Made by a program: the position numbers and the translations under genes. This document shows positions 32,539 through 41,583 of a stretch of 54,679 nucleotides of DNA, one piece after another. Origin of the DNA: an uncultured Senegalimassilia sp. (lineage in GTDB: Bacteria > Actinomycetota > Coriobacteriia > Coriobacteriales > Eggerthellaceae); NCBI RefSeq assembly GCF_934630535.1, contig NZ_CAKTVU010000013.1, forward strand, positions 1 to 54,679, in the 5' to 3' direction. The notes beneath the pieces were generated by a model that was not told the DNA's origin, ran no database searches, and was given only the letters and a program-made list of their open reading frames with translations. Position 1 is the first letter of the stretch, and each line of letters begins with the position of its first letter.

Positions 32539-33549
32539 ATGGCGAACAAGCCCAACCAAAAGCTTCGGATGTTGTACGTGCTCAAGCTGTTCTTCGAGGA
32601 AACGGATACGGAGAACGGTCTGACGACGCAGCAGATCATCGATGAGCTTGCGAATCTGGGTTTGGAAGCCGAGCGTAAAACCATCCATCGCGACATTCGC
32701 GCGCTAAAGGATTTCGGGCTGACGATCGAGCAGCGAGGCGGGCGGGAATGGTACCTGGCAAACCGTCCGTTTCAAATCCAGGAGCTCATTATGCTGGTGG
32801 ACGCGGTGCAAAGCACGCCGTTTCTGACAGAGGGTACAACTGATAGGCTCATCAAAAAGATCCAGGGCCTTGCAAGCGAAAGCCAGCGCGACCTGCTGCA
32901 TCGCCGTATCGAGGTCCCCGGTCGCGTGAAGATGCATAACGCGGCGGCGTTGGAAAACGCCGACATCATCCAGCAGGCCATGCGCATGAAGCGCAAGGTG
33001 TCGTTCAAGTATTTTCACTACAACGCCGCGAAGGAAAAGGTTCTCAACCACGCCGGCGAACCGTTTTCGGTGACGCCGGTGCGCTTGGTGTATGCCGACG
33101 AGTTCTACTACCTTATTGCCTTCATGGATCGTTGGGCGAATGTCGAAGGCCATCAGCCGTTCAGCCCGTTTCGCGTTGATCGGATGCTTGACGTACGGGT
33201 TTCCGACGAGCTTGCCACGAAGGATGCGCGCATCGCCACGTATCGCTCCGACGAGCATATCTCCCCTTCGTTCGGCGTTTTCGCAGCGGAGATGACGAAT
33301 ATCGTCCTGGAGTTCGACGAACGGGTAATGAACCCCGTTATCGATAAATTCGGCTTGGATGCGCTTGTGTTCAAGCAAGAGGGTGTGATGATGCGGGCGC
33401 ATGTGAAGGCACCGCTGTCGCCGCAGTTTTTCGGCTGGCTGCTGCAGTTGACGCCTTGGGCGAAGATCGTTTCGCCTACGAACGCGCAGCAAAAGTATAC
33501 GGAATGGCTGAAGGACACGCTGGATATGTATGCGGAGGATCAACGATGA
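32539..33549 (+). CDS. WYL-domain transcriptional regulator
   Basis: 336 residues. The N-terminus is a winged helix-turn-helix (KLRMLYVLKLFFEET and TTQQIIDELANLGLEAERKTIHRDIRAL). The middle and C-terminal parts form a WYL-like ligand-sensing domain, with VTPVRLVYADEFYYLIAFMD in the place where WYL proteins read WYL. The ATG has GGAAGG 7 bases upstream. Its stop overlaps the start of the helicase-nuclease gene (ATGA), so the two are translated together. WYL proteins often control phage-defence loci and DNA-repair genes. It probably senses a nucleic-acid signal, by analogy. Confidence 0.85.
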   Translation: MANKPNQKLRMLYVLKLFFEETDTENGLTTQQIIDELANLGLEAERKTIHRDIRALKDFGLTIEQRGGREWYLANRPFQIQELIMLVDAVQSTPFLTEGTTDRLIKKIQGLASESQRDLLHRRIEVPGRVKMHNAAALENADIIQQAMRMKRKVSFKYFHYNAAKEKVLNHAGEPFSVTPVRLVYADEFYYLIAFMDRWANVEGHQPFSPFRVDRMLDVRVSDELATKDARIATYRSDEHISPSFGVFAAEMTNIVLEFDERVMNPVIDKFGLDALVFKQEGVMMRAHVKAPLSPQFFGWLLQLTPWAKIVSPTNAQQKYTEWLKDTLDMYAEDQR

Positions 33550-36500
33550 TCGATTGCGCGCATTTGCAGGAGGAAATGGACCGCCTGAACCTCGAGCAAC
33601 TTCAGGCCGTCGAGCACCTTGATGGACCGCTTTTGGTTATCGCCGGTCCGGGAACAGGGAAAACGCAGCTGCTAAGCCTGCGCGCCGCCAACATATTGGC
33701 GAAGCGCGATGTTTCGCCAAGCAATATCTTGTGCTTGACGTATACCGAAGCCGGCGCCGAAGCCATGCGCAAGCGCCTTATCGAGTTGGTGGGGCGTGAT
33801 GCGTATGGCATTCAGGTATGCACGTTCCACGGGTTCGCGAATGCTGCGCGCGCGTTGTATCCGGATGCGTTTTCGCGAGCGGCTTCCGACAAGCTGGTCA
33901 CGGAATTGCATCAGATGGAGATTATGGACGGGCTGCTTCAGCGGCGTTCGTTTCGTCAGCCGCTTTCCGGCATTTACCAGGGAATGGCCAGGTATACGCA
34001 TGAAATGCTCGCATTCGTGTCGAAGGTGAAACGCAGCGGCGTGTCGTATGAGCAGCTGGCTGCGATTGCACAGCAGAACCTGCAAGCCGCCGATTGGCTT
34101 GAGCAGCACTCCCTGCTGTGCGATTTGGCTGCGCAACGGGCAAGCGTTGCGGTTGCGGAGCGATTCGAAGAAGAGGTGTTTCGCGCTCATTCCGCGGCTC
34201 CGCGCGAGCTGAAGCATGCGATCGTCGCAACTCCTGGCGTGTATGTTTCGTTTATCGAGCAGCTCTACGATACGGTGGTGCGAACCGAGCTTGTCAACGA
34301 GGAGGGCAAAACGCCCGGTTTCCGCGAGGTGCGCGACGAGTTCTTCGCTGGCACGAACAAGGATGGTCGTTTCTTCAAGGTGCGCAAGCAAAGCGAGAAG
34401 CTGGCGGCGGCGTGCGAGGTTGCTCGGCAATACCAGGCGGTGCTCGATGAACGGGGGCTGTACGACTATGACGATATGATCTTTGATTTCGTGCATGCTG
34501 TCGAAGAAAACCCTTCCCTCCGTCAAACCTTGCAGGACCGTTACGCCTATATCCAAGTCGATGAATTCCAAGACACCAATGGCGCGCAGATGCGCATTGT
34601 CGAGCTTTTGTGCGATGGTTTGGAGCAGCCAAACGTTATGGCCGTTGGCGATGACGATCAGGCCATCATGCGTTTTCAGGGTGCAACTATCGAGTGCATC
34701 AACCAGTTCGCTGATCGCTACGAGCCTTGCAACGTTGTTTTGCGTACGAACTATCGATCCACGCCGGCTATCGTCGATTTGGGACAAAAGGTTGCTTGCC
34801 AGGTTGAACGACGTTTGGGCGCTAGCGAAGGCAAGCAAATCGTTGCGAATCGGGCGCAAGGCGATCAGGTGATGTTTTCCGAAATGGTCTATGAGACACA
34901 AGCGGAAGAGTATCGGGCGATCGCGCGCAGCATTCGCGAACGCATGGACTCCGGCTATGCGGAATCGTGCGGAAACGCTGACGAGGCGATTGCCGTGATC
35001 GCGCCGAAACATGCAACGCTTCGGGCGCTTATCCCGTACCTGGTTGCAGAGGACGTTCCCTTCTCGTATAAGCAGACGCAGGATGTGCTTACGGCTGAAT
35101 GCATGCAGGCGGTGCTTGCCGGTATTCGATGCGTTGCGGCGTTGTCGCAGGGGCGCGAGCAGCTGTCCGATGGCTATTTGCCCCAGGTCGTGGCGGCGCC
35201 GGAGTTCGGCGGCTGCCATGAATCGTCGGTGGCATTCGCGCTATGGGCACGGCGAGAGCATCATGGGCACTGGCTGCGCGCAATGGGCGAATCGTCGAAT
35301 GCGCGCATCAAGGGTTTGCATGACGACTTGATGAAGTGGGCGGCAAAGGCCCCGTGTGCGCCGGTTCGCGAGCTTCTGTTCGAAATCGTGGCAAAGCCCT
35401 TGGCGTATTATCGTCGTCTGAACGAGGTAGATCCGCTAGCGTCCGCGGAGTTCAACGCTGGAATGCGCGCGTTGCTGCGCTTTGCCGAGGGCGAGCTGGA
35501 TGTTGCGGGTCGTTGCGGGACTGCGCTTCGTCTGGCGGATGTGGTAGACCGTCTAGATGCCGCCGAGCGGTATAAGGTCGCCATCGATGCGAGCTTAAGC
35601 TTAGGAAAGCCCGGTGCTGTGCGCCTGACCAGCGCGCATAGCTCGAAGGGCCTGGAGTTTGATTGCGTGTACTTGGCGGATGCCGATGACGGCACGTGGC
35701 ATAAAGGCGCAGCGGGCGGTGGGCTGTATCCGGATAACCTGCTAATCGGCGACACCAAAGATGAAGACGATGCGCGCCGCCTGCTGTTCGTTGCCCTGAC
35801 CAGGGCCCGGCGTCATCTGCTGCTGTTCCGTGCTGCGGGCCAGACGCTGCAGGAGCTTGTCGGCGAGGTTTCGACTGAACATGTCCCTCCGGAGCCCGAG
35901 TGCCTGGATGCGGCAATCGAGTGCGATTGGCGCGCGAGCTATAAGCTGGATACGCCCCAGCTTGCCGCGTTGTTAAGTGCGGAAGAAGACGTTTGCTGGC
36001 TTACTGCTTCGAAGCTCAATGCTTTCGTGACATATGAGCCTGGGTGCGCTAATAGCGCAACGTTTCCCGAGCGCGAGGTCGTTCGTTTGCCCAGTATGCC
36101 TAACATCACAACCGAGTTCGGCACTGAAGTGCATGCCATGCTCGAAGATGTTTCGAACATGACCCTTGGCGCAGCCCAGCGCTCCCTTAACCAAGTTATT
36201 GCAGCTCATAGGGTAAATATCGCGAACTTGGATTTCCCTGTGGGGGAGGTTTCCCAATATCTCGAACGCTTTGATGCCATATGCGAAACGTTTGTGCCGT
36301 GGCTTGTGGGACACGTTGCCGGTTGCCGTTGCGTTGCAGAGGCTCGTTTGCACGCCGCCACGGCGGCGGGGTCGCCCATATACGGTATTCAAGACTTGCT
36401 GCTGGTTGATGATGCGGCGAGAACGGTACGCATCGTCGATTACAAAACAGGCCTAAAGCACGAGGTGCCCACGAAGTACGAGCGTCAACTGAAGTTCTAC

Positions 36501-36833
36501 AAACTGCTGGTGGAATCGTCTGCGGAATTCGAAGGCTACACGGTGGAGGCCATGGGGGACTACTACGTTGAGCCTGATAAGAAGACGGGTGAGTTGAGCA
36601 AGCCGTTCATGGCTACGGCAACAGCCGAGGAGGTTCGTGAGCTTGAATGGCTTATCGACGCGGTGTGGGCACGCGTCCGCGCAGGCGCATGGAATACGAG
36701 CGCGTTCGAGCAAAGCCAGCTGTTCGAACGCGCGCGTGAACAGCAGGAGAGCTGCCGCAACAAGAAAGATAAAGCTGCAGTGATGCAGCGAGCTTACGAG
36801 CAATGGCTCGTGGAAACCGCGCCGGGGTTCTAA
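33546..36833 (+). CDS. UvrD-like helicase with C-terminal PD-(D/E)XK nuclease
   Basis: 1095 residues. The helicase has motif I AGPGTGKT (residues 33-40), Ia, II in VDEFQDTNGAQ, III in VGDDDQAI, IV NYRST, V TSAHSSKGLEF and VI VALTRARR. The last 250 residues hold a RecB-type nuclease core: H in the TEVHAMLED stretch, D in GIQDLLLVDD, and D-X-K in VDYKTG, then YERQLKFYK. So it is an SF1A helicase-nuclease of the RecB/AddA class, but single-chain. The start at 33546 overlaps the WYL gene. It could process double-strand ends, or act in defence. Confidence 0.88.
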   Translation: MIDCAHLQEEMDRLNLEQLQAVEHLDGPLLVIAGPGTGKTQLLSLRAANILAKRDVSPSNILCLTYTEAGAEAMRKRLIELVGRDAYGIQVCTFHGFANAARALYPDAFSRAASDKLVTELHQMEIMDGLLQRRSFRQPLSGIYQGMARYTHEMLAFVSKVKRSGVSYEQLAAIAQQNLQAADWLEQHSLLCDLAAQRASVAVAERFEEEVFRAHSAAPRELKHAIVATPGVYVSFIEQLYDTVVRTELVNEEGKTPGFREVRDEFFAGTNKDGRFFKVRKQSEKLAAACEVARQYQAVLDERGLYDYDDMIFDFVHAVEENPSLRQTLQDRYAYIQVDEFQDTNGAQMRIVELLCDGLEQPNVMAVGDDDQAIMRFQGATIECINQFADRYEPCNVVLRTNYRSTPAIVDLGQKVACQVERRLGASEGKQIVANRAQGDQVMFSEMVYETQAEEYRAIARSIRERMDSGYAESCGNADEAIAVIAPKHATLRALIPYLVAEDVPFSYKQTQDVLTAECMQAVLAGIRCVAALSQGREQLSDGYLPQVVAAPEFGGCHESSVAFALWARREHHGHWLRAMGESSNARIKGLHDDLMKWAAKAPCAPVRELLFEIVAKPLAYYRRLNEVDPLASAEFNAGMRALLRFAEGELDVAGRCGTALRLADVVDRLDAAERYKVAIDASLSLGKPGAVRLTSAHSSKGLEFDCVYLADADDGTWHKGAAGGGLYPDNLLIGDTKDEDDARRLLFVALTRARRHLLLFRAAGQTLQELVGEVSTEHVPPEPECLDAAIECDWRASYKLDTPQLAALLSAEEDVCWLTASKLNAFVTYEPGCANSATFPEREVVRLPSMPNITTEFGTEVHAMLEDVSNMTLGAAQRSLNQVIAAHRVNIANLDFPVGEVSQYLERFDAICETFVPWLVGHVAGCRCVAEARLHAATAAGSPIYGIQDLLLVDDAARTVRIVDYKTGLKHEVPTKYERQLKFYKLLVESSAEFEGYTVEAMGDYYVEPDKKTGELSKPFMATATAEEVRELEWLIDAVWARVRAGAWNTSAFEQSQLFERAREQQESCRNKKDKAAVMQRAYEQWLVETAPGF

Positions 36834-36835
36834 AG

Positions 36836-36872
36836 AACAGCTGTCCTGGGATCCGCTCCCGGGACAGCCGTT
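36836..36872. terminator. Hairpin between helicase-nuclease gene and DUF paralogue 1
   Basis: Stem built from AAC/GTT, GCTGTCC/GGACAGC and GGGA/TCCC with one mismatch per junction, loop TCCGC, then TTTCTT on the + side. It separates convergent genes. Confidence 0.7.
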
Positions 36873-36878
36873 GGTTTC

Positions 36879-37985
36879 TTAGTCATTTGGATTGCTTGAC
36901 AGGATGGTCAGGTCGTCTATCCATCGGTAACCGATGGAACTTTCTACCCAGGAACGCGTGGATTCGTGAAGGGCTTTGCTTACTAACGCGGTGTAACTGT
37001 TCAGAAGGGTGTCTATGAGGATAGGCTTGCCCGCTCTGCATTGCTTGAAGTAATAGCTGATGGCTTTAAGGGGTTGATGGGTCCCTTCGAGGGGGTTGCG
37101 GGCTAGTTCGATATCAAGGTAGTCGACCCCATCAACGTAAGCGACGAATAGCCCTCCGTTTTCGCGCTGGTCCCACATGCTGTACCCGTAGCACATCATG
37201 TCGCTGATGTCGCCGTCTTTCTCGTGCTCTGCTAGCAAACGGTCATAGGCTGCGGCTTCTTTTGCTGTTTTTTGCGGGAACTCGTCGCTCGCTTGCTTTG
37301 CGCCCCACGTTTTCATGGTGCTAAGCACAAACGGGTCGTTCGGCTCATCGACGTTGCATACGATGTCGCCGACATGAAACGGCGTGGGAAAGGCGAAAAA
37401 CATGCCGTTGAACGTATTGTCCAGCGATGCATTTTCTTCATTGTCGCAAACGCAGCTTATGGCAGTTATCTGCCCGCGGTGATTGAAAAGCAGGCAGTCG
37501 GCTTGTTGCTCTTCGCTTGAGTCGACGAGCAGTTTCTCGATAATGAATCCCAAATGGTCTTCGTTGCAGGTTTCGTTTCCTTCGCATTTGGCCATCCATT
37601 CCATGGCTTTGCCGAAGCACTGCTCGTACATGATGTAGACGTGCGGGTCAACTTCAGAGCGCTCGTTTCCGTGTGTTTCCTTCCACCGGTAAACTACATC
37701 GCCGCCGTTTTTGAACTTTTGTACGCAGCGGTTTTGCAAAGCGATATATCGCCGGAGAAAATCGTGAAAGTCAGGAATGCCTTGCCCATGCCAGCAACGG
37801 CGTGCATCCATGGAGCAGTTCGGCATGGTGCTGATGATTTCCCACCACGCCGCGATTTTTTCGTCTATCGTGGCCGTATGGCAGTGCCACACCAAAAACG
37901 CCGCTTCAGGTGTGGTGAACTGATAGTTGATCGTCCCGAGGTGTTCCCGAATGTCGCGGGAATCGATGAAACGGTAGATGTCCAT
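36879..37985 (-). CDS. Uncharacterised paralogue 1 of a three-member family
   Basis: 368 residues, not recognised as a named family. It shares with the genes at 38014 and 42388 an N-terminal block (TPEAAFLVWHCH, then MPNC, then PDFHDFLRRYI) and a mid-protein motif (FPTPFHVGDIV). It is predicted soluble, with no signal peptide or membrane helix, and is cysteine- and tryptophan-rich. Acidic segments are frequent. Upstream AAAGG serves as ribosome-binding site. It follows paralogue 2 after 28 bases, so they form an operon on the - strand. The overall layout resembles, from memory, uncharacterised proteins common in gut anaerobes. Confidence 0.75.
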   Translation of the reverse strand: MDIYRFIDSRDIREHLGTINYQFTTPEAAFLVWHCHTATIDEKIAAWWEIISTMPNCSMDARRCWHGQGIPDFHDFLRRYIALQNRCVQKFKNGGDVVYRWKETHGNERSEVDPHVYIMYEQCFGKAMEWMAKCEGNETCNEDHLGFIIEKLLVDSSEEQQADCLLFNHRGQITAISCVCDNEENASLDNTFNGMFFAFPTPFHVGDIVCNVDEPNDPFVLSTMKTWGAKQASDEFPQKTAKEAAAYDRLLAEHEKDGDISDMMCYGYSMWDQRENGGLFVAYVDGVDYLDIELARNPLEGTHQPLKAISYYFKQCRAGKPILIDTLLNSYTALVSKALHESTRSWVESSIGYRWIDDLTILSSNPND

Positions 37986-38013
37986 GACTATGCCTTTCGA
38001 CGGAGATTGGCGG

Positions 38014-39039
38014 CTAGTTTGTTGCGCGCTGCTCGCGAGCGCCTTTCGCTATGAGCGTTATGTAGCTGTTCAGCATGTCGTCTATGGCTACCGGTTCTCC
38101 CGTTCGGCGTTCTTTGAAGTAAGCGCCCACAACCTCAAGAGGGCGATAGCGGTCGGGTAGGGGCTTGCAGGCGAATTCTAGGTCCAGGTAGTTGCCTTGA
38201 CTGCCGTGGCCGTCAACAAGGATGACCCCGGCTTCTTCGCCGCTCTCTTGCATGGCGTAACCGCTCCACGACATGTCGGTTATATCGCCTTCTGCTTCAA
38301 GCAATGAGACGATATGGTCGTAAAACTCCGCGCCTCGTGGCATTTCGCTTTGCGGGAGTTCTTCACGCGCGTTTTTCGATGTCCAGGTGCACAAATCGGC
38401 GAGAACGTGCGGGCGGTCGGGGTTGTGGATATCGCGCACGATGTCGCCGGCGTGAAACGGTGTAGGAAAGGCGAACCACATGCAGGTAAACATTATGGAA
38501 AGGTCGGAGTCTTCCTCGTACGCATCAAAGCAATGGACGTCAACGATTTGGCTCTTGCGGTTGAAGCGAACGCTGTCCGCCCAGCTGCGTTTTTGATCAG
38601 TGTCAATAAGATTTTTCGAAATGATAAATCCAGTACAACCATCGTCGTCGGCTGCCCAATCTTTTGCTGCATCAAGGCAGCGACAATAGCTGGCGTAAAC
38701 GGTCGAGCTGACGTTTTCTTTCCGACATCCAAATAGGGCCCTCCACGAGTAAACTCCGCCTGTTGCATCCCTAAACTGCTTCAGATAACGCATTTGCAAG
38801 TTGATATACCGTCGAAGGAACTCGTGAAAATCGGGAATATCAAGCCCGAGCCGGCGTGGGCCTATGGAGCAGTTCGGCATGGTGTCGATGATTTCCCGCC
38901 ATGCGGTGATCTTCTCGTCAAGCGTGGCAGCATGGCAGTGCCACACCAAAAACGCCGCTTCAGGTGTGGTGAACCGGTAACCGAGCTTCCTAAGGTGCTC
39001 TCGGATGTCGCGGGAATCGATGAAACGGTAGATGTCCAT
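38014..39039 (-). CDS. Uncharacterised paralogue 2 of a three-member family
   Basis: 341 residues. Its N-terminal 60 residues are nearly identical to those of paralogue 1, and the DNA is identical over stretches of about 43 and 38 bases there, so the pair arose by recent duplication or conversion. The central FPTPFHAGDIV and the later LDLEFACKPLPDRYRPLEVVGAYFK are conserved in all three. The remainder is diverged. AGAGGG lies upstream of the ATG. It is divergent from rtcB-like 39221, with a long inverted repeat between them. Function unknown. Confidence 0.75.
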   Translation of the reverse strand: MDIYRFIDSRDIREHLRKLGYRFTTPEAAFLVWHCHAATLDEKITAWREIIDTMPNCSIGPRRLGLDIPDFHEFLRRYINLQMRYLKQFRDATGGVYSWRALFGCRKENVSSTVYASYCRCLDAAKDWAADDDGCTGFIISKNLIDTDQKRSWADSVRFNRKSQIVDVHCFDAYEEDSDLSIMFTCMWFAFPTPFHAGDIVRDIHNPDRPHVLADLCTWTSKNAREELPQSEMPRGAEFYDHIVSLLEAEGDITDMSWSGYAMQESGEEAGVILVDGHGSQGNYLDLEFACKPLPDRYRPLEVVGAYFKERRTGEPVAIDDMLNSYITLIAKGAREQRATN

Positions 39040-39103
39040 GACGTCAGCCCTCTTTGTTCCGGATTGGTGCAGTTCGCTGGTCTGATTGTACGAAGGACTT
39101 ATG

Positions 39104-39155
39104 TTGACCTGGGATCAATAAAGGGTCCGAACACCGCGGGTCCCATTATTGACCC
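39104..39155. promoter_or_regulatory. Inverted repeat between paralogue 2 and the rtcB-like gene
   Basis: GGGATCAATAAAGGGTCC (39111-39128) and GGGTCCCATTATTGACCC (39138-39155) are imperfect inverted repeats around a 9-base spacer. TTGACC abuts the left arm and lies inside the right arm. It may be an operator for divergent transcription or a leader hairpin (it is followed by TTTTG). It ends 65 bases before the rtcB-like start. Confidence 0.5.
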
Positions 39156-39220
39156 TTTTGCAATCTGCGTTCTCCATATCATCTGCTCTGCAAGGCATAG
39201 ACCATCAGAAAGGAGAGTGT

Positions 39221-40321
39221 ATGGCCGATGTAAAGATTTTTGCCGAGAACATAGAGGATTCCGCGCAGGAGCAAATCGACGAGATTGTGGCATGCCCGGC
39301 GTTCGAGGGCGCCAAGATTCGCATTATGCCTGACGCGCACAGAGGCAAAGGATGCGTTATCGGGTTTACCGCTAAGCTGAACGATAAAGTGATTCCCAAT
39401 CTGGTGGGCGTGGATATCGGGTGCGGCATGTTCTGCATCAAGCTTGCCGAGCATATCGACCATGCAGATCTTATCCAGTTCAACCGCGACGTTAAGCGTG
39501 CCGTGCCTACTGGCTTCAAGATTCACCGCGACCCGGTGTGCGAACTGTCCGATTTCGGCATGGACGCCTGCAAGTGGCTTGAAGGGAAGCGGCGCGTGGA
39601 GCGCTCGCTGGGCACGCTTGGCGGCGGCAATCACTTTATCGAGCTTGACGAGGACGAAGAGGGCGCGCAATACCTGGTTGTCCACACCGGTTCGCGCAAC
39701 CTTGGCAAGCAGGTTGCGGAACATCACCAAGCTCTGGCGCAGGCGCTTTGCAAAGACGAGGTTCCCGAGGAGCTTAAGTACCTTGAGGGTGATTACACGC
39801 TTGAATACCTTGCCGATATGCACAATTGCCAGCAGTTTGCCAACAGGAACCGCGAAGCAATCATCGCGCAGATTCTTGAGCGCACGGGTATTCGCGTTGA
39901 CGGTACGGGTTTCACCACCATGCACAATTACATTTCGGATGACGGGGTTATTCGCAAAGGCGCAATCAGCGCTCAAACTGGGGAAACGGTGTTTATCCCC
40001 TTCAACATGCGCGACGGAGCCGTTATTGCCACAGGCAAGGGCAACGAGGATTGGAATTGCTCGGCGCCGCACGGTGCCGGTCGTGCTATGAGCCGTGCAC
40101 AGGCGTTCGCAACGCTTGATGCGGAAGCGTTTGTACAAGAAATGAAGGACGCCGGCATTTATAGCCCAAGCGCCTGCGACGGAACACTGGATGAATCGCC
40201 GGAAGCATATAAGGCTGCGGAAATGATCATGCGTCTGATGGAGCCTACGGCTCAAATCGTGCACTGCCTTAAGCCTATTTGGAACCTGAAGGCAACCGGC
40301 AGACGCGGTAGCAGGCGCTAA
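39221..40321 (+). CDS. rtcB: RtcB-family RNA ligase
   Basis: 366 residues, shorter than the 400-480 of canonical RtcB. RtcB joins 2',3'-cyclic-phosphate (or 3'-phosphate) and 5'-hydroxyl RNA ends using GTP and manganese. Metal and nucleotide residues are visible: D65 and C68 in VGVDIGCGM, H138 in GGGNHF, H155 in VHTGSRNLG, H235 in TMHNY, and H284 in SAPHGAGRAMSR as the guanylated histidine. All catalytic residues are kept. Start chosen by AAAGGAG 7 bases upstream. A macrodomain gene follows after 38 bases. Confidence 0.87.
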   Translation: MADVKIFAENIEDSAQEQIDEIVACPAFEGAKIRIMPDAHRGKGCVIGFTAKLNDKVIPNLVGVDIGCGMFCIKLAEHIDHADLIQFNRDVKRAVPTGFKIHRDPVCELSDFGMDACKWLEGKRRVERSLGTLGGGNHFIELDEDEEGAQYLVVHTGSRNLGKQVAEHHQALAQALCKDEVPEELKYLEGDYTLEYLADMHNCQQFANRNREAIIAQILERTGIRVDGTGFTTMHNYISDDGVIRKGAISAQTGETVFIPFNMRDGAVIATGKGNEDWNCSAPHGAGRAMSRAQAFATLDAEAFVQEMKDAGIYSPSACDGTLDESPEAYKAAEMIMRLMEPTAQIVHCLKPIWNLKATGRRGSRR

Positions 40322-40359
40322 GGCGCTTGAAACAATGTAGCGTAAGGGAAGGGGTAGTC

Positions 40360-40950
40360 ATGCAAGAAATAATGCTGCATCTAGTGACGAACAGCGCCGG
40401 AATGGCGGAAGCTTGGAAAGTCGCTTTCAGGGGCTATGATGGTGTTGTCGTATATTGCACGGATTTTAGGGCGTTTATCCAACAGCACCCTGAGATCGAT
40501 GCTGTTGTCTCGCCAGCGAATTCGTATGGTTTGATGGACGGTGGCTTCGACAAAGCGATAATCGATTCGTTCGGGCGCGATCTAGCCGTGAAGGTGCGAG
40601 AATGCATTCTGGAGCGATTCTGCGGAGAGCAACCGGTTGCTACGAGTTTTTCAATTCCCATTCCTGGGCGTGAGGACGTGCTGCTCATATATACCCCGAC
40701 TATGCGCGTTCCTAGCCGCATAGTCGACCCTATGGTTGCCTATCAGTGCATGAGGACTTCTCTTATGGAAGCGCTGCGCACAGCGCGCACGCAAATCGTG
40801 GTTCCGGCTTTTGGCGGGGAATGCGGCCTTCTGCCGTTTATGAAGATCGCACAGCTTATGTGGGAGGCCTATCGGCAGGTTTCGAATCCTCCTAGAGAGA
40901 TCACCTGGGACTACGCGGAATCGCGCGACTTGGAAGAATGGTATCGCTGA
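40360..40950 (+). CDS. Macrodomain protein
   Basis: 196 residues. A macro domain, which binds ADP-ribose or related metabolites and often hydrolyses ADP-ribosyl or ADP-ribose-1''-phosphate bonds. The diagnostic loop is VVSPANSYGLMDGGFDKAI near residue 50; a second conserved loop is VVPAFGGECGLLPF. AAGGGG lies upstream of the ATG. It lies 38 bases after the RNA ligase gene. In RNA repair, ADP-ribose-1''-phosphate arises when a 2'-phosphate is removed by a Tpt1-type enzyme, so the pairing is functionally sensible. Confidence 0.83.
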   Translation: MQEIMLHLVTNSAGMAEAWKVAFRGYDGVVVYCTDFRAFIQQHPEIDAVVSPANSYGLMDGGFDKAIIDSFGRDLAVKVRECILERFCGEQPVATSFSIPIPGREDVLLIYTPTMRVPSRIVDPMVAYQCMRTSLMEALRTARTQIVVPAFGGECGLLPFMKIAQLMWEAYRQVSNPPREITWDYAESRDLEEWYR

Positions 40951-40951
40951 A

Positions 40952-41578
40952 GCGTTTTCGGTTGTAAACGTTGGCGACAGTAGCGCGTTTATCACGCCGC
41001 GTTTCGATAGGCGATTCGCCCCGGATGGACTTGCTGAGCGTTTGCGTGTCGAAGACTTCACGCAAAGTCTCGGTGTGTCTCGCGATGTGAAATATGACGT
41101 GGAAACTGAAACGGTTATTGCGATGCTGAAGCACGTAGACCCAACGTGTTCGCTTTGATATGACTGGCTTGCGCAATTCGCCTTCAACGTGATGGTTTGC
41201 AATGCCGGTGCCCATACGAAGAATTACAGCCTGCTACTTGAGGTCGAAAAGGTGAAGCTGTCGCCTTTATGCGACGGCCTAGCAACTTGGTATTGGTCGC
41301 AATATTCCAAAGCGCTTGCTATGCTTGCTATGTCGGTAAACGACGTGTGGTTCACGAATGAGATCACATTATCTGATTGGGAAGCGCTTGCGCGTCAGAA
41401 TGGGCTTGCGGTTGATAAGGCTCTTGATGTGGTTAAGCGCATTGCAACGGGTGTGGCTGCGCACGCGCAATCCGCGTTTGCGGAAATCCCTGGTTTAGCC
41501 AATATCGTTTTAGAGGCAAATAGGCTTTTGCTCGAGGACTTAAGGTGCGCATACAGCGTGAACCACGGGGAGGAGTAG
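40952..41578 (+). pseudogene. Broken HipA-type toxin kinase gene
   Basis: The frame reads the middle and C-terminal parts of a HipA kinase: SSAFITPRFDR, RVEDFTQSLGVSRDVKYD, then a TGA at 41156-41158, then NAGAHTKNYSLL, LSPLCD and a long helical end. The N-terminal third is missing. The family NxDxH site reads NAGAH, so the catalytic aspartate is lost as well. It cannot make an active kinase. The downstream ORF (41189-41578) is the surviving part. It overlaps the ribosome-binding site of the next small gene. Confidence 0.8.
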
Positions 41579-41583
41579 AGCGT

